DNA of 64,000 nt from Oxyruncus cristatus (lineage: Eukaryota > Chordata > Aves > Passeriformes > Cotingidae). The notes under the pieces are model-generated. The model saw nothing but the letters and a program-made list of their open reading frames with translations, did not search any database and was not told where the DNA came from. The DNA lies in contig VXAY01006251.1 of NCBI GenBank assembly GCA_013399855.1, forward strand, positions 460,764 through 524,763, given 5' to 3'. Below, piece by piece: positions 40,101 through 51,619 of this stretch. Position numbers and translations under genes: made by a program. How positions within the stretch are numbered: position 1 is the stretch's first letter; every line of letters starts with the position of its first letter.

Positions 40101-41893
40101 CAATACTGGGTCCAACTTTTTTCTGAAGGCATGATTATGTCTAAATTACTCTACAACTTCATATTCATCTACCTTACTTTTGTAGGCTGAGATCCACGTG
40201 AGATTTTGGATGCAGGTGACACATGGCATGAGAAATGCTGGGGCTTCTAGCAACTACAATATGATTTTAGAATGGGGAACTAGCAGATAGGAGAGGGATG
40301 GTTTTGTGTCCAGGGACAAAAATTCAGATCCCCCTTGAGAGAGCTTCAACATACCTACCAGACTCCAGTCCAGTTCTCAGAGGTGGAGGGATGTGACCCT
40401 CCAGAAAGACACTTTTGCCCAATCAGTGCAGCAATCACCAGTCCATCAGCACAAGAATGGAGGAAGATTTACTGTGGGGAAGTGGAAGGCAGTCCCAGAG
40501 TGGGGTCACACCCTCCACTGTACTTCTGTGTACCCAGCACTTTCTCAGTTCCTCTGTCTGAGGAGGTGCCTTTCAAACATCCCCACCTCAGGGAACAGCT
40601 TATTCTACTGCTGGTGCTGGGGACGGCAGGTACCACTGGCCTCTGCCCTCTTGCTTGACAGGACATCTTCATTCAAAACTCACTGAATCGGGGTACTCGA
40701 TGGAAGTGAACACCTCTGCACATGAGACAGGAGATCCTCTCTCGGTGTCTATGGCTGTGGCCAGCACTGTGCTGTTGTGAGGGTCTCACAGCCCAAGGCA
40801 ACCTGTCTCCATTTTCTCACACTGTTCTCATCATCTGGTAACCAAACTAAGTCAGGGGACCTGACTGCCCTTCAAACTGTAGGGATCTTGCAAGGCAGGT
40901 GCCCTGTTAAGCATTCAGGGTGGAGCTGCTTGTGCCACCCCAGGGACTGCTCTTGCCCACATGGAGGGGAAGAAATGGCCCCACCAGCTTGTCCACCCTC
41001 CCAGAGATGCAGGAGACAATCCCACTGCACTGGGAGCAAACTGCTTCCCCTTAGTCTGCTTGAGATGGGCCCAAGCAAGCAACAAATAAATGTTCAGAGG
41101 CTGCTAAAAGCTTCTCCCCTCTGTGAACTCAGGGTTAAAAAAATGGCACACACACAGTGAGGGCTGTGAAAAGCCCATGTGCCTCCTCTGTCTGAAGGGA
41201 CTGTTTCTGCCAACACATCTCCTTGTGGAGATAGCAGATTTACTTACCCTGGAGTAGGTGTCCACCCATGAGAGAATCCCCAAAAGATTAAGCCAGACAA
41301 GACCTCTCTTTATTAAGAATGTTATACAGTGGACACCTTCAACTCATAAACAGAGCAAAATACAATTTTTCAGGGCACACACCACCATTACAGTGCCCTC
41401 ACCTCCATATTTCTCTATTCTTTTGGAGAATACTTCTGCACGGAAATCATCCTGTGACTTTGCAAGAAATGCTGCCCCTAGCACTGCTTAACATAACCCA
41501 AATGCCAGGTCTGTTTTTTGTGTATGGCCATCTTGAAAAGGTGAAGATTTTTGTAACCCCTCCTGTTCAAAGAGCATTAAATTTCTTTGCCTCCATCTCT
41601 TAAAGGTGTATATTCTTCTCTTTGGTCTTATCTACATCCTCTCACTGCCCTTATTTCCTGTTGTTTCCCAGAGGTATCAGACAGATGTGGTTGGCAGTTT
41701 CTCTGACATTCTATGATGGGTGTAGTATCATACTACAAATTTAACTTCTTCAGCTGTTATTCTTTAAGAGGAGGGAGCAGAGAAGTGTGAATTAGACAGA
41801 CCTGACCCACTACGTTGCAAGTGTGGAGGTACACACCAGTAGACAGATTCTGGTTCCTGTATACAGGGTAGTCTCTGACACAACAGCACAGTT
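31112..41893. other. Gene-free stretch, possibly GPR132 intron 1
   Basis: No coding exon was recognised on either strand. If the candidate first exon at 31.0 kb is real, this and the next segment form one intron of about 11.3 kb ending at 42,450. The only repeat seen is a two-unit 26-base duplication at 39651-39702. I could identify no other mobile element, so this is a repeat-poor 10.8 kb. Confidence 0.45.
39651..39706. repeat. Two-copy 26-bp imperfect tandem repeat
   Basis: The units at 39651-39676 and 39677-39702 both begin CTCTGTGGTG and end CAGCAG or GAGCAG, followed by a partial third CTCT. This is a small local duplication. Confidence 0.75.
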
Positions 41894-41930
41894 GTTCTTT
41901 TCTAACCTTAACGATTCCATGATTCTGTGA
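41894..41930 (+). mobile_element. CR1 LINE, terminal scrap
   Basis: TTCTTTTCTAACCTTAACGA followed by TTCCATGATTCTGTG matches the extreme 3' end of CR1 in sense orientation. Less than 40 bases are recognisable. Confidence 0.6.
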
Positions 41931-42391
41931 GCTACCACCACCCACTTTGGATGGTTCCCCCTCCTGAGTGACCATAAATGCTACCTTCATTTGGAAGTCT
42001 GCCTCTGAAATCTCTACAGTTTGCACTTTTTGTTACTCTGTTAAAAAAAAAAAAAAATTGAAGACTAATATTCCCAATTTACTCTGGGAATTGTCTTTAG
42101 TAATTGATCAGTAGCTCAGTCTTATTTATCAGGCATGGTTTAGGGACAGTGCCCAATATCCCATTGTAATAGACAAACACCATTTTAATAAAATAAAATT
42201 TCTTGTAGTCAAGAAATTCCTTGTGAAAAACAGCACTTTTTCCTGGAAGTAAATCAGACCTGACTCTCAGGGGGTCCCCAGAGAAGACCAGCAGGACTTG
42301 GAAAACTTGCCTGTCTTAGATGCTTCCTCGAGACAAGGATCCCACTTGCTCCCCTGACAGGTCAGGTGGGCACCTATGGGGCCATAACCTT

Positions 42392-42450
42392 TACTGACAC
42401 CTTTTTAAGTGATGCAATGTTTACTTTCCACCTTGTCTTCTGATTCTCAG
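42392..42450 (+). other. GPR132: Splice acceptor of the GPR132 coding exon
   Basis: The pyrimidine-rich ACTTTCCACCTTGTCTTCTG leads into ATTCTCAG, with the AG at 42449-42450. A possible branch-point TACTGAC lies at 42392-42398, about 54 bases upstream. The exon would begin GAAACACC at 42451, 24 bases before the chosen start codon. The upstream in-frame ATGs at 42409 and 42412 therefore lie in the intron. Confidence 0.75.
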
Positions 42451-42474
42451 GAAACACCAGCTGGAATAGGAACA

Positions 42475-43575
42475 ATGGAAGATTGTCCAAACAGAAATGA
42501 TAGCTCCACTTGCCAAGGAATTCCCTACGAAGAGAGCCAGCCACTTCTGGTTGCTGTTTACAGCATCGTTTTTTCCATAGGCCTTCCAGCAAATTGCTTA
42601 ACTTCCCTGCTAACATTGGTACAAATCCAAAGGAATAAAATAATTGCCATCTACATTTTCAGTTTATCCTTGTGTGAGCTGATGTATATAAGCACCTTGC
42701 CTCTCTGGATTATCTATGTGCAAAACAAGCACAGGTGGACCATGGGTGTCACTGCTTGCAGAATTACAGGATTCATCTTTTTCTGCAATATATACATCAG
42801 CATTCTGCTTTTGTGCTGCATTTCTCTGGATCGTTACGTGGCACTGGTGTACCCTCTGGAATCAAGGGGGAGAAGAGGACAGAAAAAGGCCATCATAATA
42901 GTCTCTTTTCTTTTTGCTGTGGTTGCAGTAATCCACATTCCAGTGTTTTACATGGAAGATAAGCAAGGACCCACAAATAGAACCTGCTTTGAGGCTGTGC
43001 CCCTTGACATAACGCTGGCTTCTTTCAGCTTTGCTAGATTCCTATTTGGATTTGCCATACCCTTCACAATCCTCATTTTCACAAACTACAAAATTTTTCA
43101 AATTACAAAAAGTAGCAGCAGCTTGACTTGTCATCAAAAAGCTAAAGTGAAGTATCTGGCTATTGCCATTATTGTCATTTTCCTGATCTGCTTTGCTCCC
43201 TACCATGTGGTACTCATAATAAGAGCCATACACTTCATGTTTCATCAGAAATGCCCATGTCCATTTGAAAAGAAGATATATTCAATTTTCACAGTGTTTC
43301 TGTGTTTAGGCACTGCGAATGGTGTCGCTGATCCAATCATCTACGTGCTGGTTAGCGAAAACATCAGAAAAGATTGTTACAGGAGCCTGAGGAGGTGGAG
43401 ATGGAACTCATCCAAGCTAAATTCATCCACTAATCACAAGACTGACAGCAGAAAATCAAAAATACGAGAAGAATCAGGGGAAGAAGAGCAAAGAGAAGAA
43501 AACAACGAACTAACAGATTTGTCCAACATTCAGAAGACCTGTACTAGTGGCAGAGACCAAGAAGGTGGCAGCTAG
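42475..43575 (+). CDS. GPR132: GPR132 (G2A), class A G protein-coupled receptor
   Basis: An intact 366-residue seven-transmembrane receptor encoded in one exon; mammalian GPR132 is about 380 residues. I recognise it from blocks shared with mammalian GPR132: LPANCLT in TM1, SLCELMY in TM2, HRWTMGVTAC before TM3, SLDRYVALVYPLESRGRR after TM3, AKVKYLAIAIIVIFLICFAP in TM6 and NGVADPIIYVL in TM7. Key positions are N40 (1.50), E68 where most class A receptors have Asp 2.50, C95 and C171 for the TM3-ECL2 disulfide, D119-R120-Y121, P242 (6.50) and D286-P-x-x-Y290. N8 (NDSS) and N168 (NRT) are potential glycosylation sites. The tail from about residue 305 is long, charged and Ser-rich (EESGEEEQREEN). 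In mammals this is a plasma-membrane receptor of lymphoid and myeloid cells, grouped with the proton-sensing receptors and responsive to oxidised fatty acids; ligand specificity in this species is not deducible. The start at 42475 is chosen because it follows the splice acceptor. Confidence 0.95.
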   Translation: MEDCPNRNDSSTCQGIPYEESQPLLVAVYSIVFSIGLPANCLTSLLTLVQIQRNKIIAIYIFSLSLCELMYISTLPLWIIYVQNKHRWTMGVTACRITGFIFFCNIYISILLLCCISLDRYVALVYPLESRGRRGQKKAIIIVSFLFAVVAVIHIPVFYMEDKQGPTNRTCFEAVPLDITLASFSFARFLFGFAIPFTILIFTNYKIFQITKSSSSLTCHQKAKVKYLAIAIIVIFLICFAPYHVVLIIRAIHFMFHQKCPCPFEKKIYSIFTVFLCLGTANGVADPIIYVLVSENIRKDCYRSLRRWRWNSSKLNSSTNHKTDSRKSKIREESGEEEQREENNELTDLSNIQKTCTSGRDQEGGS

Positions 43576-43741
43576 CAGGTAGATGTTGAAACAAATAAGA
43601 AGTTCCCAATGCCAGCCGCAGGCTGCAGACTGCAGCACACAAGTATTTACATGCTGACGTCATCCTGCATGTCCTGCATGGGTCAGCAACTCCTCGAGGA
43701 CACTACGGGAGCAACAATTCTTATTTCTGTTTGTCTCCTCC

Positions 43742-43747
43742 AATAAA
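43742..43747 (+). other. GPR132: Polyadenylation signal AATAAA (proximal)
   Basis: A canonical AATAAA about 167 bases after the GPR132 stop codon, in sense orientation and followed by TG/T-containing sequence within 40 bases. Confidence 0.6.
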
Positions 43748-44946
43748 CTTTGCCCACCAGTATCATCGGTGAAAATATTGCTTTGCTAAGGATATGTGGA
43801 AAAAAACAAATAATTTACCTTGACTCAAATTGAAATCCTAAAAGCTTAGTATTTGGACTGAGTCTTTTGCCCACATGAAGTAAAATCAGTTTTATCATCT
43901 GAGTGTAAAAAACCCCCAACCCACTGCTGAGGAGAACGACGTATCGTTCTTATGGTTGAAATTTTTGCTTCTTGAGGAGGTACATGTTCAGAGTCTCATA
44001 AATGCACTCTGCTGTTAATGTTTGTGGTTAACCAGTGGAAAATATTAAAAATGAGTGAGTCTTTCAATGAGAGCCTTGAAAATGTTTGTCATACTTCTGT
44101 ACGCATTGCACATTCTGGGGAAATTAGAGGGCAAAACAGCGGACTGGTAACACAGAATGACAGTACTGCTGCTGCATTAGTCAAGATCCTGCACTGTCCT
44201 GGAATTCTTAAAATATTCAATTCTAATGCTTGACAGTTTACAGTTAGTAATTTTTCCTTGTTTTGCAGTCAAATCTAGAATGCGTTGACATATATAGAAA
44301 ACTGTTACATTTCCAAGTGGACTCAGAGACTCTTTTATGCCATCTCTGAATGTTTGCTGAGCTTGTGTTTCATTTCTGAGTAAGCCAACACTGCCTGTAA
44401 AAGAGCCAAGTGCCTGACTGACATGGAAGGGCTGGTAGCCTGGAGAGCAGTCCTTTCTCCCCATAGCTGGGAACTCCCTTGGACATTCTGGAGGTGCACA
44501 CAGGAGACCATCCTGCAGCAAATTTCTTATTTGCTTATTACCACTCTTACTATGAATAACTTATTATAGTTACATAGTAGCTCCCTGTGCCTTCAAACCA
44601 GAATTTAAAAATTAAGAATTGTACAAATCTGGCAAGATTTACCTAAACAGCTTCTTCATATTTTTATGTGATCCAACAGACAAAGATCACGAGACAATCT
44701 AAGTACGAGTTTGCAAAGTGTTTCACAGCATCATTCTGTTTCATCTGTAATTTTGTATTTCTGTGGTATTTTAAAACTGTTATCCACGTTCATATTTCTG
44801 AATTGAACTAGTATTAGCCAATGTTAACATTAATGTAAATAGGTTATTTTTTAAATATATTAAAATTGCCATTGATATTTCTATATATTACGTTTTATTC
44901 TTGTACTCTTTTGGAAAGAAATATTGTGCCAAAATGATATTTCCTC

Positions 44947-44952
44947 AATAAA
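44947..44952 (+). other. GPR132: Polyadenylation signal AATAAA (distal)
   Basis: A canonical hexamer in a strongly AT-rich stretch, with a T11-12 run beginning about 15 bases downstream that could act as the U-rich downstream element. Confidence 0.45.
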
Positions 44953-44975
44953 TTATATTTATTAATTTTTTTTTT

Positions 44976-45552
44976 TACCATTATTTAATTGCTCCTCTGG
45001 TATCTACCTATGAAATATTTTTTTCCTCAAAAGCAGCTCACATAATACTAAATTGGAAAAATGTGAAGTTCTGTTGGGATGCTAATTAACAAATTCTGTG
45101 TTTCTATTTTCATACACATCCCAAAAATCAAATTCTCTGAGGTATCAAGAAGAGATCAGAATATCAGAGTATCTGTAATTTCGCTGAAAATCAAACTTTC
45201 AGCAGCAGCTGAATACAGCTTGGAACAGCCCCTGTCAGCCCCAGCACTGGTGACACATCTCTGAAGATGCAAATGCAAACTGCCCCAGCCTCAGGATTTT
45301 CATAATCTAAATGTAAACTCTGATGAATAATAGCAGTGAATTTAGAAGAAACCAGAGGAACAGGCTTCTGAACTGATTGAAAGAGATAGCTATTGACTTC
45401 AGTGAATTCAAAAATCTCTCTGATGTTTTTCCTCTGATAAATAGTGAGGGTCTAGGAAGGTGATTATCCCGCTCTACCCTGCGCTTGTGCGGCCTCAGCT
45501 CAAGCCCTTTGTTGCAGTTTTCAGAGCCACGATACAAGAAGGAAATAAAGTT
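44976..45552. other. Intergenic DNA downstream of GPR132
   Basis: I see no gene or repeat between the distal GPR132 poly(A) signal and the next CR1 copy. Confidence 0.5.
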
Positions 45553-45997
45553 ATCAGAGAGTGTCCAAAGAAGGGCTACAAAGACAGTGAAGGGTCTAGA
45601 GGGGAAATTGTATGAGGAGTGACTGAGGTCACTTGATCTGTTCAGCCTGCAGGAGAATGAGGGGAGATCTCACAATGGGAAGCAGAGGGGCAAGTACCGA
45701 TCTCTTCTCTCTGGTGACCAGTGATAGGACCCAAGACAAAAGCATGAAGTTGTGTCAGGGGAGGTTTAGGCTGGATATTAGAAAAACGTTCTTCACCCAG
45801 GGGGTGGTTGGGCACTGGAACAGGCTCCCCAGGGCAGTGGTCATGGCCCCAAGCCTGACAGAACTCAAGGATCATTTGGACAATGCTCTCAGGCATGTAG
45901 TGTGACTATTGGGGATGGTCCTGTGCAGGGCCAGGAGTTGGACTTCGTGATCCTTGTGGGTCCTTTCCAACACAGGATATTCTGTAATTCTATGAAC
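45553..45997 (+). mobile_element. CR1 LINE, ~445-bp 3' fragment
   Basis: Sense CR1: GAGAGTGTCCAAAGAAGGGC, GACTGAGGTCACTTGATCTG, GGTTTAGGCTGGATATTAG, GGCACTGGAACAGGCTCCCC, CTCAGGCATGTAGTGTGA, then GATCCTTGTGGGTCCTTTCC and ATTCTGTAATTCTATG. Part of the pol C-terminus is still open (frame 45633-45905), but it is truncated and cannot be functional. Its diagnostic words differ from the copy at 22.5 kb, so it belongs to a different CR1 subfamily. Confidence 0.95.
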
Positions 45998-48900
45998 CAA
46001 CATTAGAGCCCAGTGCCATTAGATGCAAGGGACAGGCATTATCAGGGTCTGATGCAACAGCTGTAATTTTTTTGCCTTACTAAAGTTGCATGCTGTTCTA
46101 AATTATTATATTGTTATGCATCTTCTCTTTAAGAAAATCATTGGAGTTTCTTTGTTCAGACACACTCTGAAACAAAAGCCTCAGAAGTGGCAAAGACCCA
46201 TGCAGCCTGAAAATTTACCTAGATAATCTCCAGAGGTGCTTTCCAAATAATTCTGTGACAGAGTACTGAAGGTATTAGGTGCCAGGTACCAAACAATGTA
46301 CCCACATGGAAGAACTGCAAATCCTGACTTCTTTGGATAAACAGAAAAGCAGCTTTACAGCTGAGAGAGGACATATAGAAATGCTATTTTGTTTTGTTAA
46401 AATATCCCATCAGATGAACTTGATGTTTCTTATCTGAAAAATTGAAGCATGTGATCTGTTTTGTCAGACTGTGCCACGCAGGCAAAGAAAAGGTCTCAGC
46501 TTTGGGACACACGTAAGAGACTCAGCAAAGGGCACTACTCATGTCAGAGCAGATCTGAGGGGTGGACTGACTGTGTGGGTCTTTCCACCCTTTCCTCCTG
46601 CAGAGACATCACCCTGCAGTAGGTCTGCAGGGACTGCTTCGTACTGTGAAGAAAGGTTCTCTTGCTACATCAGATCTGAATCTCCACACCACTATTTGGA
46701 TCTGTGCCACGACCTACTCACTCAGCTCAAGCTGTAGGATGACGTGGAGAGTGTACAGAACTAAACCTAGGCTCTGCCTCCCAGTTTGGTCTTTAGATGG
46801 CCAGGTCTCCACACATAAGGCTCGGAGCAGGTGAGCTGCTCATCAGTGCACAGGGCTGAGATTAGAAAATTTCACTCTCTTTTGTATTCAGCATTTACTC
46901 AAGTATAACTTCCATCATTTAAAGAAGAGTGGGCTACTGAATAAATAAAACATTATTTCATTTTTACATGTGTCTCAGACACTCATAATGTGCCTGAGAG
47001 ATAAGTGGATTGCTGATTATTTTAAGTGTGACTGTGAAGTATGAAATGAATAATTTCTGGCTATGAACTAGAGCTGGCCAAGCTAGTTTTTGCACACAAT
47101 ATATCTGATCTGTTTGTTTATTCATCAATTTCAGCTATTCCTAAAGACTGCAAATTTTTATGTAAATGTTTGGGGTAAGTCACTTACAAAACTCTATTTC
47201 TGACTAAGAAATACTTTCATGTTCTGCATTAAATTTTGCTTCAAGAGGGTAGTTACACAAAACAGGCAAGACCCGATATGAATTAACTCAGACTCCATGT
47301 GTGATAAAGTTTCATCTGCAGTTGGTGACCTTGTAGCCGTTCTCATTTAGTCCCTGCTCTCATGTACAATCCCATATCGAATCTTTGTTGGGTACTGTGT
47401 GATGAAACATAACTCATAGTCAGCCTTTCAAAAGTATCCACAATCTAATGGCTTTTTTTCATGAGCATATTGTCATTCTACAGCTCCCACTGGTGGGACA
47501 GATCTTTTAGGAAACATCCTCTATGCAGTGAAATGATGACAAAGTCCCCTGACGGGTTGGAATGCCTGACTTATTCTCAAATTAGCACAAACCCAAGGCA
47601 GCAAATAAGGGTGGAGGGATTGCATCAGAGAGAGGCGATCATTTTTTTAACCTCCTTGCTGTGCGGGGAAGCACACAGCTGTCAGCATCCCCGAAGTTGG
47701 ATCTCCCAGTATGTCTTCTGCAAATGATGTATAGAGGACGTGATACCTACCAGTCCTCTCCATCTCTTCAAGTGCCTTCTGGGGTGGTTTGCATTCCTCT
47801 GCACTCCCTCTTTCCATGCAAAACGAACCTTTGCACAGGAGAGGGCGCTTCTGTTTGCAGCAGGGGGGTGCAGCATGGCCTCATGATTCAATCTTCAAGT
47901 GACAGCAATATGAAGCATAAAAGGAGAATTCTGTTATCCCAAATGGGACTAATACTTATATCGTGGTAATAGATGTTAGTAGCTGCCATCATGAGCTATT
48001 GGTAAGAAAGGGTAGGACTCTCAACTCATTATGTCTCATCTGTAATTCAGATCATGGGTAACTGCTAGGATTTTACTCTCTTACTCCATCCTGTAAGAAA
48101 TGCTCTGAGGTAAGGAAGCGAAAAACAGCCTTGCAGACAGACAGAAAGTCTGCTGAGGAGAGATGATAAGATATGTGGTAAGAATTGTATGAACTATCAC
48201 ATGAATACTGTCTACAAGAGCAAGCTCTCAGTACACCACGAAACGATGCATCCTGTTCGATAGCCTCAGTCTGTGACAGGGCCTGTGCATTTCAGCCCTT
48301 GATCACAGAGCATCCCCTCTATGTTCAAAGGTCTGTCTCGAGATATTTTGTAGAGGGCGACAAAGAATCAAAGAGAAGAGAGATACTGTGGGAAAAGGGT
48401 GCTGTGTGATATACAAAGTCCTGAAAAGCCTTGTAAACCTGAAGTCGCAGATGTTCTGAACAAATATGCAAATATCCATGTTCAGAAAGCTACTTAGAAA
48501 TGCAGCAGCCTGTATCACAGTTCCCCATCTGTAAAATGTGACACTTCTTCCCTTGAGCATTGTCTGGCCTCTCGGTTTAGAATACCAGCCCTTGCAGGAG
48601 ATACTAGAAAGAGTGAGCAGGTGTGTGGTATGCATATTCAGAGTTTATTGCAATGGAGCAGTGAACAGCGTGGAGGCAAATATAAGGTATTAAAGCACAA
48701 ATTCTAATGACTCAGGACTTTCAGAGTTAGAATCAAAGTACTTTATTTGCTTCTATTTATGCTGGGACACCAGAAAAAAAAACAAACCATGCAGACTTTC
48801 ATTTTAACTTCGCGTCTCCTCCCGGCAACATGGGCACTAGACCCCTGAGGACTTTGTTGGGATTTTCTTCACTAGGATATTTTGGTGTTTGGAGGTGATT

Positions 48901-50161
48901 TGTTGCTTCCAAAACATAAGAGTGATACTGATCTACAGAGCTGACTTCCAAACTGGAAAAAATCAGGGCCAAGTACTCTCCAGATTCATAGTACCTGTCT
49001 GGGTACAGGACTGAAGACATCAGTAACACTAATGGCATTTGCTATTGCACTGAGGTACACAATAGACCCCCAACAAAAATCTTTAAAATCCTTGGAGATC
49101 TATACAAGTGGACTCTGCCTCTCTAGCTCTTCCCTTCCTGGCACTATTTTCATAGATTGGGAAGTACTTTCTTAGCACCAGATTTCTGGGATGAGTCTCT
49201 GACAATGTGAGTCTGATACACTTGAGACAACAGAACTATTCTTATTTATTTGAGCTTATCTATTTGATTAATTTGGGGGAGGGGGTTGCCCTTCTTAAGT
49301 ATAGTTGGGAACACTAGGCTCACACCACCCACTACAGCTAGTTTTTATTATTGTATGCTTGACATTTATAGGTGACTAGACAATATGTTCGAAAAAGGAT
49401 ATTCCATGAGGTATTATGAAAAAATCCAGTAATTTTCCATTTACTTGTATGTACATTTCTGTCTAATTCTTTTGTTCAACTCTTTCCTAAAATAAGGCTT
49501 AGGGAAATGGACAGTCCCCAGCTCTCAGTGGAATGGTGCAGTTCACTGCACCGCTGGCAGTAACCGCTGTGTCCTGAAGGGAACAAATGCACAGGTCTCA
49601 AACTAAACTCAGGACTGGACACAGCAATATGCAAAAGGGAAGGAAAATGTACATTAAACAACAAGGGAACTCAGGAGTATCACTGACTTCTTGCTGTCTT
49701 GACATGTGGGAATGGCCCATCGACAAAAGTCAGGAGATTCTAGGCAGGCCAAGAACAAATCTCAAGTTTCTCTCAGAAACAAAGGGGCGAATGAGGAACT
49801 TCCTCTGTACACTGGGGTGTGAAGCAGATACGGGCAGACTGTAATGTCATAAAGATTTGATGGGAAACTAAAGGTCAGAAGGCCACTTCAGTATCCACAA
49901 AAGCAGAATTAAAAGTGATTTTGTAACTCAGCACGGGGCTTTCCCTAATGAGAGGCTGAGTGGACCCTGCTTGCTTTATTAAAGGATGAGTCGTTCCCTC
50001 TTCTGACCAGAAATATTCCCCTCTCATGAGAAGGGAGAAACTGGAAATTATACTAAATATTTGTCTTTTTATTTTCTTAGCATTCAGTTTCAGATACTAG
50101 AGCCAGTCAAATTCCAAGATGATAAATAACAATGTACAAGGGAAATTCTCAGAAAATAATC

Positions 50162-50182
50162 TTTTTTTTTTTTTTTTTTTTT
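50162..50182. repeat. Poly-T tract
   Basis: An uninterrupted run of 21 T. No adjacent retrocopy was recognised on the minus strand. Confidence 0.85.
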
Positions 50183-51000
50183 AAACTCTGGAGATACTGA
50201 AACTCATTACAAATAAATCAACGTGATGTTAAACCAAAGCTGTGAAAACAGACCTCCACCTCCTCCCTGAAGGCTGTGAAAAATTAAAAGTGAATCTGAA
50301 CTTCTTTTGCTGTAATGTACTTTCAGATCATAATGACTTCAAACCTCCAGAATTTAGAGAATTTTGGAGTTTTTTAATGTAGAAATGTAGCTTGAGTATA
50401 TTACACAATGTAAAGTAACATTAATATGTAATCCTGGCCTGTCCATCCTTCAGTATGATATTTAATTGACTGGCATGAAGAAAAGGTTTTTAAAGCAACA
50501 TATCATTGAAATATTCAACACAACAGTCATGGTGTGAGTCTACTGCCTCTATTGTGAACCATGAAGAAGTTTCACCTCAGAAATTACACTGAGAGGTTCA
50601 TTTCCCCTTTCTATATTCCAGTTTTTGTTTAGGATAAATTTCTTTGTGCTTTCCAGTGTAATTCAAGCCCTGATCACTTTCAAGTCACGGGATGATGTTT
50701 TTCCAGGAGTTCAGTGTAGTCACAAGAGGGCACCAAACTCTACTCTATTTCTCCTGCTGGGCATGGTGGACTTCACAGTAGAAGAAAAAACATTAATAAC
50801 GCTCATATCTCTTAAGTTCACATCCTGTAATCATAAGTTTGTAAGACTTCGTGCTGCTCGGTAGAACAGTCTGTACGGATGAGTGTGTGTGTGCTGTTGA
50901 TTGCTGTTGAGCCAGACACAAGACCGGGTTATAGTATTTATCCAAATATGGCAGAAACACTCAACCTTTTCCAAATGAGGGCTACAAACAGGCTGAAAAA

Positions 51001-51057
51001 CAAGGAAAAACAAAACAAAACAAACCCAAACCCAAACCAAACCAAACCAACAAACCC
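51001..51057. repeat. CAAAA/CAAAC-rich simple repeat
   Basis: About 55 bases built from AAAAC, CAAAC and CCAAA units, an interrupted pentanucleotide-like simple repeat. Confidence 0.75.
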
Positions 51058-51404
51058 ATGAGAATTGAAAACAAGCAGGAAAATCATGGGGAGAAAAAGA
51101 GAGAGACAATTCCATTGCACTAAAATAAAAAAAAATGGAGGATGATAGAAGTCACCAGCATCTGTCCATGACTCCATGGAGAGGATGTAAGTGGTAGAAG
51201 GCAGAGATCATCTAAGGCATCAGCTGAGGTGCCCCATGTAATATCTAAACACCCAGCAAATTCTGACCAACTCTTTGATGAGCCCCACTTTGCCTCCTTG
51301 CCTCAGCAAACCACTCTCCACATCATCCTGCACTGCTGCTCATTGCAGCTCTGGTGACTTTGTCCCAAGTCTCCTGGCATTTGGTGCTATCTGTAAGTAA
51401 CGCA

Positions 51405-51619
51405 AATCAAAGTATTATCTTTACAGAGAGGGTAATCAGCCATTGGAATGGGCTGCCCAGGGAGGTGGTGGATTCTCCGTATCTGGAGGTTTTTAAGATG
51501 AGACTGGATGTGGCACTGAGTGCCGTAGTCCAGTAACCGCGGTGGTGTTGGATCAAGGGTTGGACTTGATGATCTCCGAAGTCCTTTCCAACCCGTGTGA
51601 TTCTGTGATTCTGTGATTA
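51405..51619 (+). mobile_element. CR1 LINE, 3'-end fragment
   Basis: Sense CR1: GGAATGGGCTGCCCAGGGAG, GGTGGTGGATTCTCCGTA, CTGGATGTGGCACTGAGTGC, GGTTGGACTTGATGATCTCC, then GTCCTTTCCAACCCGTG and three terminal ATTCTGTG units. It is 5' truncated to about 215 bases. Confidence 0.95.

Larger units (their letters stand above)
43576..44975 (+). other. GPR132: GPR132 3' untranslated region
   Basis: The sequence after the TAG stop is increasingly AT-rich. Candidate poly(A) signals AATAAA lie at 43742-43747 (short 3' UTR, about 190 bases) and 44947-44952 (long 3' UTR, about 1.4 kb). The long form would include AU-rich ATTTA motifs near 44955-44990. Which site is used cannot be told from sequence. Confidence 0.55.
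45998..51404. other. Intergenic DNA, no gene recognised
   Basis: No protein-like frame was seen. The stretch holds a 21-base T run at 50162-50182 and a CAAAC/CAAAA-rich tract at 51001-51057. Confidence 0.5.

Noticed and set aside
45633..45905. 90-codon frame resembling a conserved protein
   Set aside because: It is the truncated C-terminal pol segment of a CR1 copy, not a host gene.
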